Assembly (NCBI GenBank): GCA_002500765.1
Contig: DLSX01000129.1
Location: forward strand, 44,404-108,403
Direction of reading: 5' to 3'
Source of the DNA: Neorhizobium sp. UBA7851
GTDB lineage: Bacteria; Pseudomonadota; Alphaproteobacteria; Rhizobiales; Rhizobiaceae
Length of the DNA: 64,000 nucleotides
Shown here: piece after piece, positions 27,066 to 35,017 of the stretch
Position numbering within the stretch: position 1 is the stretch's first letter
How the letters are laid out: each line of letters opens with the position of its first letter
Notes under the pieces: model-generated
Databases searched by the model: none
Seen by the model: only the letters and a program-made list of their open reading frames with translations
What the model was told of the DNA's origin: nothing
Position numbers and translations under genes: made by a program

Positions 27066-28097
27066 TCAGTTGTTTGGCTTCGGTGCCTGAGGGCCTGGCC
27101 CCGAAGATTTGGCGTGTTCTTTGAAAGGCATGAGGAAACCGACGACGTCGTATCGGCCGACGGCAAGGAAGGTGAGGAGCAGTAGGCCCCAGGCGAAGTC
27201 GCGTACGAAGTTGGACAGGCCGCCGAAATTCAGCAGGCTCGACATCAGCTGCAGTGCGATGGCGCTCAAGACGACGCAGACGACACGGCCATAACCGCCC
27301 TCCGGCTTCACGCCGGCCATGACGACGATCAGGATCGCGATCAGAAGGTAAGAGCTGCCATAATCGAACTTCACGTTGACGTTGCGGGCAGCGATGATCA
27401 TGCCGGCGATGCCGGACAATGTGCCGCTGAGCGCATAAGTGCCGACGATGATGCCGGTACGCGGGAAGCCGGCGTAAACGGCAGCCTTCGGGTTGGTGCC
27501 CATCAGCATCAGCCAAAGCCCGTAGGGGGTGAACTTCAGTACGGCGGCGATAAGCGCCGCGACGACTGCGAAGATCAGGAAGCTGATCGGCATTCCCAAG
27601 AACATGTCGTTGCCGATACGCGACAGGAGATCGGGGCTGCCGACCGTTGTCGCCCTGCCGCCGGAAACCACGACCGCAAGCCCCATGAATGCCATCTGCG
27701 TGCCGAGCGTGCAGAGGATCGGCGTGATGTTGAGCTTCGAGATCAACAGGCCATTAATCGTTCCGCCGACAAATCCTATGCCAACGGTCATTGCCATGAA
27801 GGCGAGGCTGAAGCCCATTTCGCTGTCCGTAGCGGACAGGAACGACGAGAGAATGACTGCCGACATCACGCCCGACAGGTTTGCCAGCGCGATACCGGAA
27901 AGATCAATGCCGCCATTGCCGGCGCACATGGCAAGCATAACGCCGATCGCAAGCAGGCCGATTTCGGGTACCTGACTTGCCATGGATTGAAGGTTGAATA
28001 CCGACAGAAAGGTCCCGCCTGAAATGGCAGCACCCAATGCGAGCAGAACGCAGTTGATCACGACAAGCATGACCAACTGTTCGCCGGTTTTCTGCAT
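27066..28097 (-). CDS. Ribose-type ABC transporter permease (first)
   Basis: The 343-residue membrane protein is RbsC-like, with about ten helices and the MCAGNGGIDLSGIALANLSG and INGLLISKLNITPILCTLGT segments. The ATG at 28097 has GGGGAGGAG just upstream, better than an in-frame start at 28124 that would lie over the first operator. It is the first gene of the leftward six-gene operon (permease, binding protein, ATPase, permease, dhaK, dhaL). Confidence 0.94.
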   Translation of the reverse strand: MQKTGEQLVMLVVINCVLLALGAAISGGTFLSVFNLQSMASQVPEIGLLAIGVMLAMCAGNGGIDLSGIALANLSGVMSAVILSSFLSATDSEMGFSLAFMAMTVGIGFVGGTINGLLISKLNITPILCTLGTQMAFMGLAVVVSGGRATTVGSPDLLSRIGNDMFLGMPISFLIFAVVAALIAAVLKFTPYGLWLMLMGTNPKAAVYAGFPRTGIIVGTYALSGTLSGIAGMIIAARNVNVKFDYGSSYLLIAILIVVMAGVKPEGGYGRVVCVVLSAIALQLMSSLLNFGGLSNFVRDFAWGLLLLTFLAVGRYDVVGFLMPFKEHAKSSGPGPQAPKPNN

Positions 28098-28112
28098 GGT
28101 CTCCTCCCCATG

Positions 28113-28123
28113 TTTAGTAAACA
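28113..28123. promoter_or_regulatory. LacI operator copy 1 (GTTTAGTAAAC)
   Basis: An 11-bp palindrome, GTTTA-G-TAAAC, lies 15 bp upstream of the ABC operon start codon, where binding would block transcription or translation initiation. Confidence 0.7.
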
Positions 28124-28132
28124 AGCTCGAGC

Positions 28133-28143
28133 TTTAGTAAATG
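28133..28143. promoter_or_regulatory. LacI operator copy 2 (CTTTAGTAAAT)
   Basis: It has the same TTTAGTAAA core as copy 1, with centres exactly 20 bp apart, about two helical turns, so both would be on the same face of the DNA. Confidence 0.65.
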
Positions 28144-28244
28144 GCTACCAAAGCATTTTTCGCTTAGCAAGTGGTTTTTTGGTCAATTTTTGCGGTTGCG
28201 CGGGCGTTTGAATTATCATAACGCTCAAATAGGCGACTGGACCG

Positions 28245-28255
28245 TTTACTAAACA
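28245..28255. promoter_or_regulatory. LacI operator copy 3 (GTTTACTAAAC)
   Basis: The exact reverse complement of copy 1, placed 40 bp before the lacI start codon. Together with copies 1 and 2 it could allow DNA looping and autoregulation of the divergent pair. Confidence 0.7.
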
Positions 28256-28295
28256 CATTTCAGTGTTTGAACCGATTTAGGGGTCCCCAGGGCGT

Positions 28296-29390
28296 ATGAA
28301 GACGACAAAAAAACTGACCATCCGGGACATCGCGCAGGCGGCTGGGGTTTCCCCGGCAACCGTGTCTCTCGTGCTGAATGGCAAGGGTGATATTTCCGGG
28401 GTGACGCGTGCCCGTGTGCTCGAAGCTGTCGCGCGGCTCAACTATGTTCCGCGCAGCCTGAAGGGTAGTAGTGAAGGCGGCGGCGAGACGCTGCGCTTCC
28501 TGAAAATCTCCAAGCATGGCCACACGGTGAACCGCGATCACAGTGTGTTCATCTCCGACTATATCGACGGCATGTCGGCCGAAGCGACCCGGCGGAATTA
28601 CACGCTGGAGGTTGTCAGTTTCGAAGGCCAGCCGATCAGCGCCGTGGCGGAATCGCTTGCCGGAGCCCCTATCAGCGGTGTGATCGCGCTTGGTACAGAA
28701 CTGACGGAAGACGACATCAGGCTCATTCAGGGTATCGGTTTTCCGACCGTATTCATCGATACGTTTTACGATGTCGTTGATGCCAATTTCGTCGACATGA
28801 ACAATGAAGATGCCGTCTACAAGGTGCTGGCGCGGTTTCGTAGCCACGGCTTCGAACGGATCGGCTTTGTCGCCAGCCACGTCGACACCACGAATTTTCG
28901 TCTGAGGCAGGACGCATTTTTCAAACACATGGCGCGGCTTGGCCTGAAGGTGCGCGAAAGCGATGTTCTCTCGATCGAGTCGACACATGATGGCGCCTAT
29001 CAGGATACCCGCGCGCTGATGGAAGGCGGCCTGGAGCTTGCCGACTGTTATTTCTGCACCAACGACATCATCGCCTATGGCTTCATGAAGGCGTTGAAGG
29101 AGTTTGGCGTCCAGGTTCCCTCCGATGTGTCGATCATCGGCTTCGACAATCTGCCGCAGAGTGCGACGACCGAGCCGCCACTGACCACGATCGAGGTTTC
29201 CAAGCGCAAGATCGGCTATCTCGCGGTGACGGTCCTCGACGACCTCATCACGGCCGCGGAAAGCCAGCCTTCGGTCAAGATGTTGGTGGGGGCCGACCTC
29301 GTCCTGCGCGCCAGCGATGGACGGGATGTTCCGCGACCAGCGCCGGTACAGCCGAGGGTACGTATCGCGAGACGGCAACCGGCGGAGTAA
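28296..29390 (+). CDS. LacI family regulator of the ABC/dhaKL operon
   Basis: The 364-residue protein has an N-terminal HTH (TIRDIAQAAGVSPATVSLVL, then hinge VARLNYVPRS) and a sugar-binding-protein-like sensor domain. It is divergent from the ABC transporter operon, with three copies of the GTTTAGTAAAC-type palindrome between them, so it is almost certainly their repressor. It is followed 63 bp later by an aldo/keto reductase gene on the same strand. Confidence 0.94.
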   Translation: MKTTKKLTIRDIAQAAGVSPATVSLVLNGKGDISGVTRARVLEAVARLNYVPRSLKGSSEGGGETLRFLKISKHGHTVNRDHSVFISDYIDGMSAEATRRNYTLEVVSFEGQPISAVAESLAGAPISGVIALGTELTEDDIRLIQGIGFPTVFIDTFYDVVDANFVDMNNEDAVYKVLARFRSHGFERIGFVASHVDTTNFRLRQDAFFKHMARLGLKVRESDVLSIESTHDGAYQDTRALMEGGLELADCYFCTNDIIAYGFMKALKEFGVQVPSDVSIIGFDNLPQSATTEPPLTTIEVSKRKIGYLAVTVLDDLITAAESQPSVKMLVGADLVLRASDGRDVPRPAPVQPRVRIARRQPAE

Positions 29391-29453
29391 TGGTCCATGC
29401 CGCGGGTGAAGCCTCGCGGGCAGAAATTTTCTTAAGTCTTTTGGGAGGAGACG

Positions 29454-30515
29454 ATGGAATATCGCGTTCTGGGAAAGTCCGGCCTCAAAGTGTCGGCGAT
29501 CTCGATGGGAACTTTTTCCTTCGGTGGGGTTGGCGCTTTTGCGAGGGTCGCCAATCAAGGCGTCGATGACGCCCGCAGGCTCATCGACCTCTGCATTGAT
29601 GGTGGCGTCAATCTGTTCGATACGGCGAACATGTATTCGTTCGGCCGCTCCGAGGAAATTCTCGGTGAGGCGCTGAAAGGCCGTCGCGAAGGCGTGCTGA
29701 TTTCCTCCAAGGCGCGCATGCGCATCGGCGACGGCCCGAATGATGAAGGGGTGTCCCGGTTTCACCTGATCCGCGAATGCGAGCGAAGCCTGAAGCGGTT
29801 GCAGACCGATCATATCGATATCTATCACATGCACGAATGGGATGGCGTAACACCGTTGGAGGAAATGCTGTCGGCGCTCGACAGCCTTATCCAGGCCGGC
29901 AAAGTCCGATACATCGGCTGCTCGAATTATTCCGGCTGGCATCTGATGAAGGCGCTCGCCGTTGCCGATCAGCGGAACCTGGCCCGCTTCGTCACCCAAC
30001 AGGTTCACTACACACTCGAAGCGCGTGAAGCCGAATACGAACTTTTGCCGATCTCTATCGACCAGGGACTTGGTGTCACGGTCTGGAGCCCGCTGGCAGC
30101 AGGGCTTCTGTCGGGCGCTTTCGCTCGAGACCGGGCGCCGAAGGATAGCCGCCAGTCGGCCGGCTGGTCCGAACCGCCGATTCGAGATCAGGAGAAGCTC
30201 TGGAAAATTGTCGATGTGCTCGATGAAATTGCCTTGGAGCGAAATGCCACGGCGGCACAGGTCGCACTGGCCTGGACCTTGACAAGACCGGCTATCAGTT
30301 CGCTGGTCGTCGGCGGCCTTTCCGAACAGCATTTCCGGGAGAACATCGCTGCCGTGGACCTCAAATTGACCGGAGAAGAGCTCGATAGGCTAAATCTGGT
30401 CAGCCGGGCGCCTTATATCTATCCCTATTGGCACCAACACAATTTCGCTCGCGACCGCTTTGCTGCAGCGGACAGGGCGCTGCATGACAGCTATGAAGAT
30501 CTTGGGTCGATTTAA
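29454..30515 (+). CDS. Aldo/keto reductase
   Basis: The 353-residue NADPH-dependent barrel enzyme has its catalytic tetrad visible: Asp and Tyr in LFDTANMYSFG, Lys in ISSKARM, His in YHMHEWDG. A C-terminal SSLVVGG segment is typical of the cofactor loop. It resembles the L-glyceraldehyde-3-phosphate reductase/YajO branch. Next to lacI, it probably reduces or oxidises a sugar or carbonyl of the pathway fed by the ABC transporter and DhaKL. A good GGGAGGAG site precedes the ATG. Confidence 0.92.
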   Translation: MEYRVLGKSGLKVSAISMGTFSFGGVGAFARVANQGVDDARRLIDLCIDGGVNLFDTANMYSFGRSEEILGEALKGRREGVLISSKARMRIGDGPNDEGVSRFHLIRECERSLKRLQTDHIDIYHMHEWDGVTPLEEMLSALDSLIQAGKVRYIGCSNYSGWHLMKALAVADQRNLARFVTQQVHYTLEAREAEYELLPISIDQGLGVTVWSPLAAGLLSGAFARDRAPKDSRQSAGWSEPPIRDQEKLWKIVDVLDEIALERNATAAQVALAWTLTRPAISSLVVGGLSEQHFRENIAAVDLKLTGEELDRLNLVSRAPYIYPYWHQHNFARDRFAAADRALHDSYEDLGSI

Positions 30516-30839
30516 TCGGGCTCCGCTGCCGATCCAATATCGAGAGTTCATAAACGGCGAAGAGATGGGGCGGATCTTTTTTGCAAAAGGCCGTTATGCC
30601 GACGAGGTCGCTTGCGCTCGGCTGGATCAGAGCAATTACGGTTCGGTATATCGCGCCGAGGCCCAAATCCGCCTGAGAAGTAACAAATATCCAGAGCCAG
30701 TTCGAATTCATCAGTATCTTTATCGGCAAATCAGTCGCGCACGGATCCGAGTTTGGTACGCTGACGTATTGATGACGTGACTGATGTCTACGCTTATAAA
30801 TTGCTCGTGGTTTTACCTGGGATTGGGAGGCGCAGGTCG
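30516..30839. other. Intergenic, weak open frames only
   Basis: The 324 bp downstream of the aldo/keto reductase. An open frame runs through from the reductase C-terminus to about 30780 but has no recognisable composition or family. No clear terminator hairpin was seen. Confidence 0.4.
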
Positions 30840-31007
30840 ATGACCGAGAATAATGCGGATGAGAACGGCCATCCTCCGGTTGCCATTGCTTCCGGGCGTG
30901 AACAAGGCCCATCCAGACAAGTTCCATCGATCAAGGCGCTGGCGAGACATTTGACGGAGCTTCGCAAGCGGAATCGCGAAGCAAAGGCTGAGACAGGACA
31001 GTCCTAG
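30840..31007 (+). CDS. Small hypothetical protein
   Basis: A 55-residue hydrophilic protein with a disordered first half and a basic helix (SIKALARHLTELRKRNREA) at the end. GGGAGG lies ten bases before the ATG, which is the main support. Its last 4 bases overlap the end of the convergent PAS gene. I do not recognise the family. Confidence 0.4.
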   Translation: MTENNADENGHPPVAIASGREQGPSRQVPSIKALARHLTELRKRNREAKAETGQS

Positions 31008-31318
31008 AGGAGCGCAACCGGATAGACAATTCCGGCATAGTCGGCAGGTTTGCCATCTGAGGACCGAAAACATTTGTCCATCGCCGTCACAAGCTGAACC
31101 ACACCATTATCATCACGCAAGCGATAGTCCACGTTGTATGGTGATCCGTCGCCGACGGCCTTGGAGATATTTCGGGCCAATCTCGTCCGATCGTCTGGAT
31201 GCACCTTTTCCATGTAGTTTTCCAAAGGCAACCCTTTGAGGACTTTATCCGGGTCCAGTCCAAAAAGCTCGGCTATTGCCGTGTCACCGAAAACCAGATC
31301 TTTAGCGGCCTGCCACAT
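31004..31318 (-). CDS. Short PAS-domain protein, possibly N-terminally truncated
   Basis: The 104 residues cover most of a PAS (PAS_3-type) fold: VFGDTAIAELFGLDPDKVL, then YMEKVHPDDRTRLARNI, then VDYRLRDDNGVVQLV. No output domain follows. In the same frame, EVATEEAGIF can be read upstream of the ATG before a stop at about 31349, and this looks like the missing first strand of the domain but has no start codon. The gene may therefore be a decayed or frameshifted copy. It would sense a small ligand or redox state if functional. Confidence 0.55.
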   Translation of the reverse strand: MWQAAKDLVFGDTAIAELFGLDPDKVLKGLPLENYMEKVHPDDRTRLARNISKAVGDGSPYNVDYRLRDDNGVVQLVTAMDKCFRSSDGKPADYAGIVYPVALL

Positions 31319-31783
31319 GAATATGCCTGCTTCTTCGGTTGCGACTTCTCATCTCCACTCTGATCTACCACTTCGTCCCTCCTCGAGCAGTCGATCGGAG
31401 TATTCTGTATAAATTCAAATATATCAAAGTCTTGCAAGATTTTTTAGGATAAACTAACGTGCAGGCGGTCTTCACGAGCATGAGAGAAGCCGCTCAAGTC
31501 CATTCCTGCTGGAGCTTGTCTATGCCGGCAGGAGCATGCTTGTTCAGATACGCGAGCGCCGCTGGTCGGTTCGACATCGCACCCTCAGATGCACGATGTA
31601 GTTCAGAATTCGCGCCGGATGATGAAACAGTTCCGGCAGATCTGCAGCCTTAGCTCTGCGTGTGACTGTTTGTCCTGGCTGATTTCTTCCCGCCAGCTTT
31701 TCGCAACAGTGCATGTCTGTCAAAAATGGAGGAATAGCCGATCCAGATCCCAAGCCTTCAGATACGAGACCTCGGTTTCATCG
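31319..31783. other. Intergenic region upstream of the second AraC gene
   Basis: About 465 bp with an AT-rich patch near 31.40-31.46 kb. Open frames run into the araC gene from 31589 but look random until its ATG at 31784. The araC promoter is presumably here. Confidence 0.4.
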
Positions 31784-32641
31784 ATGACACAAAGTGAAGT
31801 ATGCAAAACCGAGATTCTAAGGTCCTATTATTCCGGGCTCGATAGCCCTACCACGCCGTTCAACTACCGTATTCTTCGGGCTGGTCACATAAGGACGGCA
31901 CCTGAATATCGGATCTCGCGCAACAATGTTCCCGGCCACGAATTTATATTCTGCCTGGAAGGCGCTGGTCATATTCGCCTCCACAGCAAAGTCCACCGCG
32001 TCGAAAAGAATATGATGGCCTGGCTTCCGGTTCAGGTGCCGCACGCCCATTACCCCCATCCTGAAAAGCCCTGGGAAATCCTGTGGGTGCGGATCGAGAG
32101 CGCGAACCTGAACCAGCTTCTGACAATTCTCTCGGTCGAGTCCGAGCCGGTGTTCCGCTTCGCCAACCCGGACGAGATTCGCCTGCTTATCGAGGCCTGC
32201 TTGACGCAGATCCAACAGCATTCGCTGCTCGCCGCTGCGGCTGGCGAGACACTTGCGGCAAGTCTTATCGAGAGACTTCTTCAAAGTCGCAGCACACAGC
32301 TGCTCGAGCCGCAGGCAGCCTGCCATAAAGGATTGGCCCGCCTGATAAAGGAAATACATCTCCACTATAATGATGACTGGGATGTCGACCGGCTTAGCGA
32401 AATCTGTGGTGTCAGCAAATCGCATCTGTTTCGCCTGTTCAGGTCAGCCTTCGGCCAGACGCCACACACATGGCTGCGCAGTTACCGCATTGCTCACGCC
32501 AAGCGCCTTTTGGTCGAGACCGACGACCCGATCGCCTCCGTCGCCCATCAGGTCGGATATGAAGACCCCCTCTATTTTTCACGGGATTTCAGAAAGGGCG
32601 TAGGCCGATCACCGAGTGAATTTCGTCGATCCATGCGCTGA
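31784..32641 (+). CDS. AraC family transcriptional regulator of the deoC-pfkB-rbsD operon
   Basis: The protein has 285 residues from the ATG at 31784. An N-terminal cupin-type ligand domain (PGHEFIFCLEGAGHIRL, then AWLPVQVPHAHYP) is followed by a C-terminal double HTH (DVDRLSEICGVSKSHLFRLF, IASVAHQVGYEDPLYFSRDF). It is 136 bp upstream of, and in line with, the five-gene catabolic operon, and probably activates it when a sugar binds the cupin. An in-frame start at 31589 is rejected because the extra 65 residues look non-coding. Confidence 0.88.
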   Translation: MTQSEVCKTEILRSYYSGLDSPTTPFNYRILRAGHIRTAPEYRISRNNVPGHEFIFCLEGAGHIRLHSKVHRVEKNMMAWLPVQVPHAHYPHPEKPWEILWVRIESANLNQLLTILSVESEPVFRFANPDEIRLLIEACLTQIQQHSLLAAAAGETLAASLIERLLQSRSTQLLEPQAACHKGLARLIKEIHLHYNDDWDVDRLSEICGVSKSHLFRLFRSAFGQTPHTWLRSYRIAHAKRLLVETDDPIASVAHQVGYEDPLYFSRDFRKGVGRSPSEFRRSMR

Positions 32642-32777
32642 GCAAAGACCAGTCATGTCCGTCATTCCTTTGCGCAAATGAATGAGACTTTTGTCCATAT
32701 CTTTGGGACATCACGCCATCCACGGCGGATAAAGTCATTGCTACGCTGCCTCTAACGAAACGAGAGGAGATGTGCGG

Positions 32778-33479
32778 ATGATTGATTTCACAGACCGCCA
32801 CCAGGTCGCCAAGGCGATCCAATTTACCAATGTGAACCCCGACCTGACGCGCGATGGGCTGATCGCACATCTTGAGATTTGTGCTCGGTACAGTTTCGAT
32901 GCCGCGATGATTGCGCCCTGCTGGGTATCTCTCGCCAAGAAGGAACTGGCCGGCACGGGCGTCAAGGTCGCCTCCACCATCAATTTCCCGATGGCGAACG
33001 ATACGCTTGAGATGAAGCTGGCCGTCGTCCGGCTTCTGGCGAAGGAAGGTGCCGATCAATTCGACTTCCCGCCGAATCCGGGCCTTCTTCTGGGCGGCAT
33101 GGAGTCGGCATATGCCGAGGAGTTGCGCGAAGTCACGCGTGTCGCACAGGCCGAAGGCATGGTCGTCAAGGCGATGCTCGAATTTGGCTACATCACCACG
33201 CCGGAACTGAAGGTGAAGGCGGCGCGCTATGCCGATGAAGCAGGCATCGACTGGGTAAAGCAGTCGAGCGGCTGGGGTACGGGTGGCTGCGTAGCGACGG
33301 TCGAAGACGTCGAGATCCTCAAAGCCAATATCACCGCGCCCTGCAGGGTCAAGGTATCCGGCAAGGTCAACACCCGCGAGAAGATGATTGCACTTTTCGA
33401 GGCGGGTGCGGAACTCGTCGGAACAAGTTCCGGTCCCTCGATCGTGGACGGGATTGAGGGAAGTCTCGCCGGCTACTGA
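32778..33479 (+). CDS. DeoC-family aldolase (deoxyribose-phosphate aldolase-like)
   Basis: The 233-residue class I aldolase barrel has the Schiff-base Lys in DWVKQSSGWG and a second active-site Lys in RVKVSGKVNT, corresponding to DeoC K167 and K201. GAGAGGAGA lies upstream of the ATG. DeoC splits 2-deoxyribose 5-phosphate into glyceraldehyde 3-phosphate and acetaldehyde. The gene context (sugar kinase, mutarotase, dehydrogenase, isomerase) and the atypical SGKV instead of the usual GG suggest a related but different sugar phosphate. Confidence 0.85.
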   Translation: MIDFTDRHQVAKAIQFTNVNPDLTRDGLIAHLEICARYSFDAAMIAPCWVSLAKKELAGTGVKVASTINFPMANDTLEMKLAVVRLLAKEGADQFDFPPNPGLLLGGMESAYAEELREVTRVAQAEGMVVKAMLEFGYITTPELKVKAARYADEAGIDWVKQSSGWGTGGCVATVEDVEILKANITAPCRVKVSGKVNTREKMIALFEAGAELVGTSSGPSIVDGIEGSLAGY

Positions 33480-33520
33480 CGAACTGACGTCAGTGCACGG
33501 CGAGGGGGGAGGAGAACACT

Positions 33521-34438
33521 ATGTCGGTGCTTGTTTTTGGCAGCTACGCCAAGGCGTTGGTCATGACGACCGCGCGTATTCCACTTGTTGGGGAAACCCT
33601 GCTCGGATGGGATTTCCGCCAGACTTTCGGTGGCAAGGGATCGGATATGGCCGTTCAGGCCGCGCGCCTGGACTGCAGGACCCACTTTGCCGGCGTTGTC
33701 GGGAATGATGTATTCGGCCAGGAGTTCATCGAACTGATGAAGGCCGAAGGCATCGGTATCGATGGTCTGCGCGTCACGTCGGAGCGCCCGACAGGCGCGG
33801 GCTTCATCGTCAAGGATGATGCGGCACAGAATATCATCGTGGTGGACATGGGCGCAAATGCCCTGTTCTGCCATGAGGATGTCGATGCCATCCTTGCGCG
33901 CATCGAGGTGCCGGCTGTTGCCGTGGCCCAGCTTGAGATTCCGCTGGAAACGGCTCTCTACGGGTTGTCGCGCGCCAAGGCCAGCGGCGCCAGGACCATT
34001 CTCAATCCGGCACCAGCGCAAAATCTGACAGGTCGCGATCTGTCGATGGTCGATGTTCTGACCCCCAACGAGACCGAAGCGCGGATAGCATTGGGACTTG
34101 CTCCCGATGATCCCTCATCCAACCGCGACATTGCCGCCAGGCTGATTGAAACAGGTTGCGGGGCAGTGGTCATGACGCTCGGCGAGAAGGGCGTCATCGG
34201 TGCGAGCCAGACCGGCACATTTTCCATTCCGGCCTTCCAGGTTGTCCATGTCGACAGCAATGGAGCCGGGGACAGCTTTAATGCCGGGCTTGCGGTTGGG
34301 CTTTCAGAAGGGCGATCGCTGGAGGATTCGGCGCGCTTCGCCTCGGCGGTGGCTGCCTTGTGCTGCACGCGCTGGGAGACCGTGCCTTCCTATCATACCC
34401 GCTCGGAAATCGAGGAATTTCTCAAGAAGGCTGCCTGA
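33521..34438 (+). CDS. PfkB-family sugar kinase (ribokinase-like)
   Basis: The 305-residue protein has the N-terminal substrate motif GGKGSDMAVQAARL, the NPAPA and TPNETEA segments, TLGEKGV, and the PfkB C-terminal signature DSNGAGDSFNAGLAVG with the catalytic Asp of GAGD. This closely follows ribokinase. It would phosphorylate a pentose-like sugar with ATP before aldol cleavage by the DeoC-like enzyme 42 bp upstream. Confidence 0.9.
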   Translation: MSVLVFGSYAKALVMTTARIPLVGETLLGWDFRQTFGGKGSDMAVQAARLDCRTHFAGVVGNDVFGQEFIELMKAEGIGIDGLRVTSERPTGAGFIVKDDAAQNIIVVDMGANALFCHEDVDAILARIEVPAVAVAQLEIPLETALYGLSRAKASGARTILNPAPAQNLTGRDLSMVDVLTPNETEARIALGLAPDDPSSNRDIAARLIETGCGAVVMTLGEKGVIGASQTGTFSIPAFQVVHVDSNGAGDSFNAGLAVGLSEGRSLEDSARFASAVAALCCTRWETVPSYHTRSEIEEFLKKAA

Positions 34439-34471
34439 GGGACAGCTTCCAGACACTGTAAGGAGGAGACC

Positions 34472-34975
34472 ATGAGACCCAATCGCATATTGCATCCGCA
34501 ATTGGCCCAGGCACTTGCGACCCTTGGCCATACCGACATCGTGCTTGTTACCGATGCGGGGTTCCCGATACCACCTGAGGCCAACCGGATTGATCTCGGC
34601 TTTTACGACGGCAAACCGGATGTACTCGATATCCTGCGCGTGTTGCGCCAGGAGATCTTCGTCGAGGAAGTGCATTTCGCTTCCGAAGTCCCGGAACACA
34701 ACCCGGACCTTTATGCCAATCTGCAGGAAATCTACACCGGCGCGGGTGCCGTGTTCAAAGGCACGACACATGAGGCCCTGTGTGCCGACTACGCCCGTCG
34801 CGCCAAGGTGATCATCCGCTCCGGATCCTTCAATGCCTGGGCCAACATCGCCCTTATTGCAAGTACGGATCCCTTCGCCTGGTTCGGTCTGAACTCGAAC
34901 ACCAAGGTCCTGCCCGCCTATGTGCAGCGGCGCTCCATGATTGAGAACCAGGTGGTGCCTACACTTCAGCCCTAA
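34472..34975 (+). CDS. RbsD/FucU-family sugar mutarotase with extended C-terminus
   Basis: At 167 residues it is about 25 longer than E. coli RbsD (139). LGHTDIVLVTDAGFPIP gives the His and Asp of the active site, and GTTHEALC the second His. The C-terminal RSGECSPYANI motif of RbsD reads RSGSFNAWANI, so the substrate-stacking Tyr is Trp. It then continues with a new tail (TDPFAWFG and on). RbsD converts pyranose to furanose forms for the kinase. The changed site and tail suggest another sugar. Operon with the PfkB kinase, 33 bp upstream. Confidence 0.85.
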   Translation: MRPNRILHPQLAQALATLGHTDIVLVTDAGFPIPPEANRIDLGFYDGKPDVLDILRVLRQEIFVEEVHFASEVPEHNPDLYANLQEIYTGAGAVFKGTTHEALCADYARRAKVIIRSGSFNAWANIALIASTDPFAWFGLNSNTKVLPAYVQRRSMIENQVVPTLQP

Positions 34976-35017
34976 GGCGGAAAAGCGGAGGAAGACGTTT
35001 TTGAACGGGAGGATTTG

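Noticed and set aside
27046..27516. N-terminal extension of the ribose-type binding protein to 493 residues.
   Set aside because: It overlaps the permease gene and lacks any ribosome site, whereas the ATG at 27045 has GGAGGAG and a signal peptide.
28260..30332. A 690-codon open frame on the minus strand.
   Set aside because: It is the antisense shadow of the LacI and aldo/keto reductase genes, which have clear domain motifs and ribosome sites.
30460..30780. 106-codon open frame after the aldo/keto reductase.
   Set aside because: It overlaps the reductase end, has no ribosome site and no recognisable composition.
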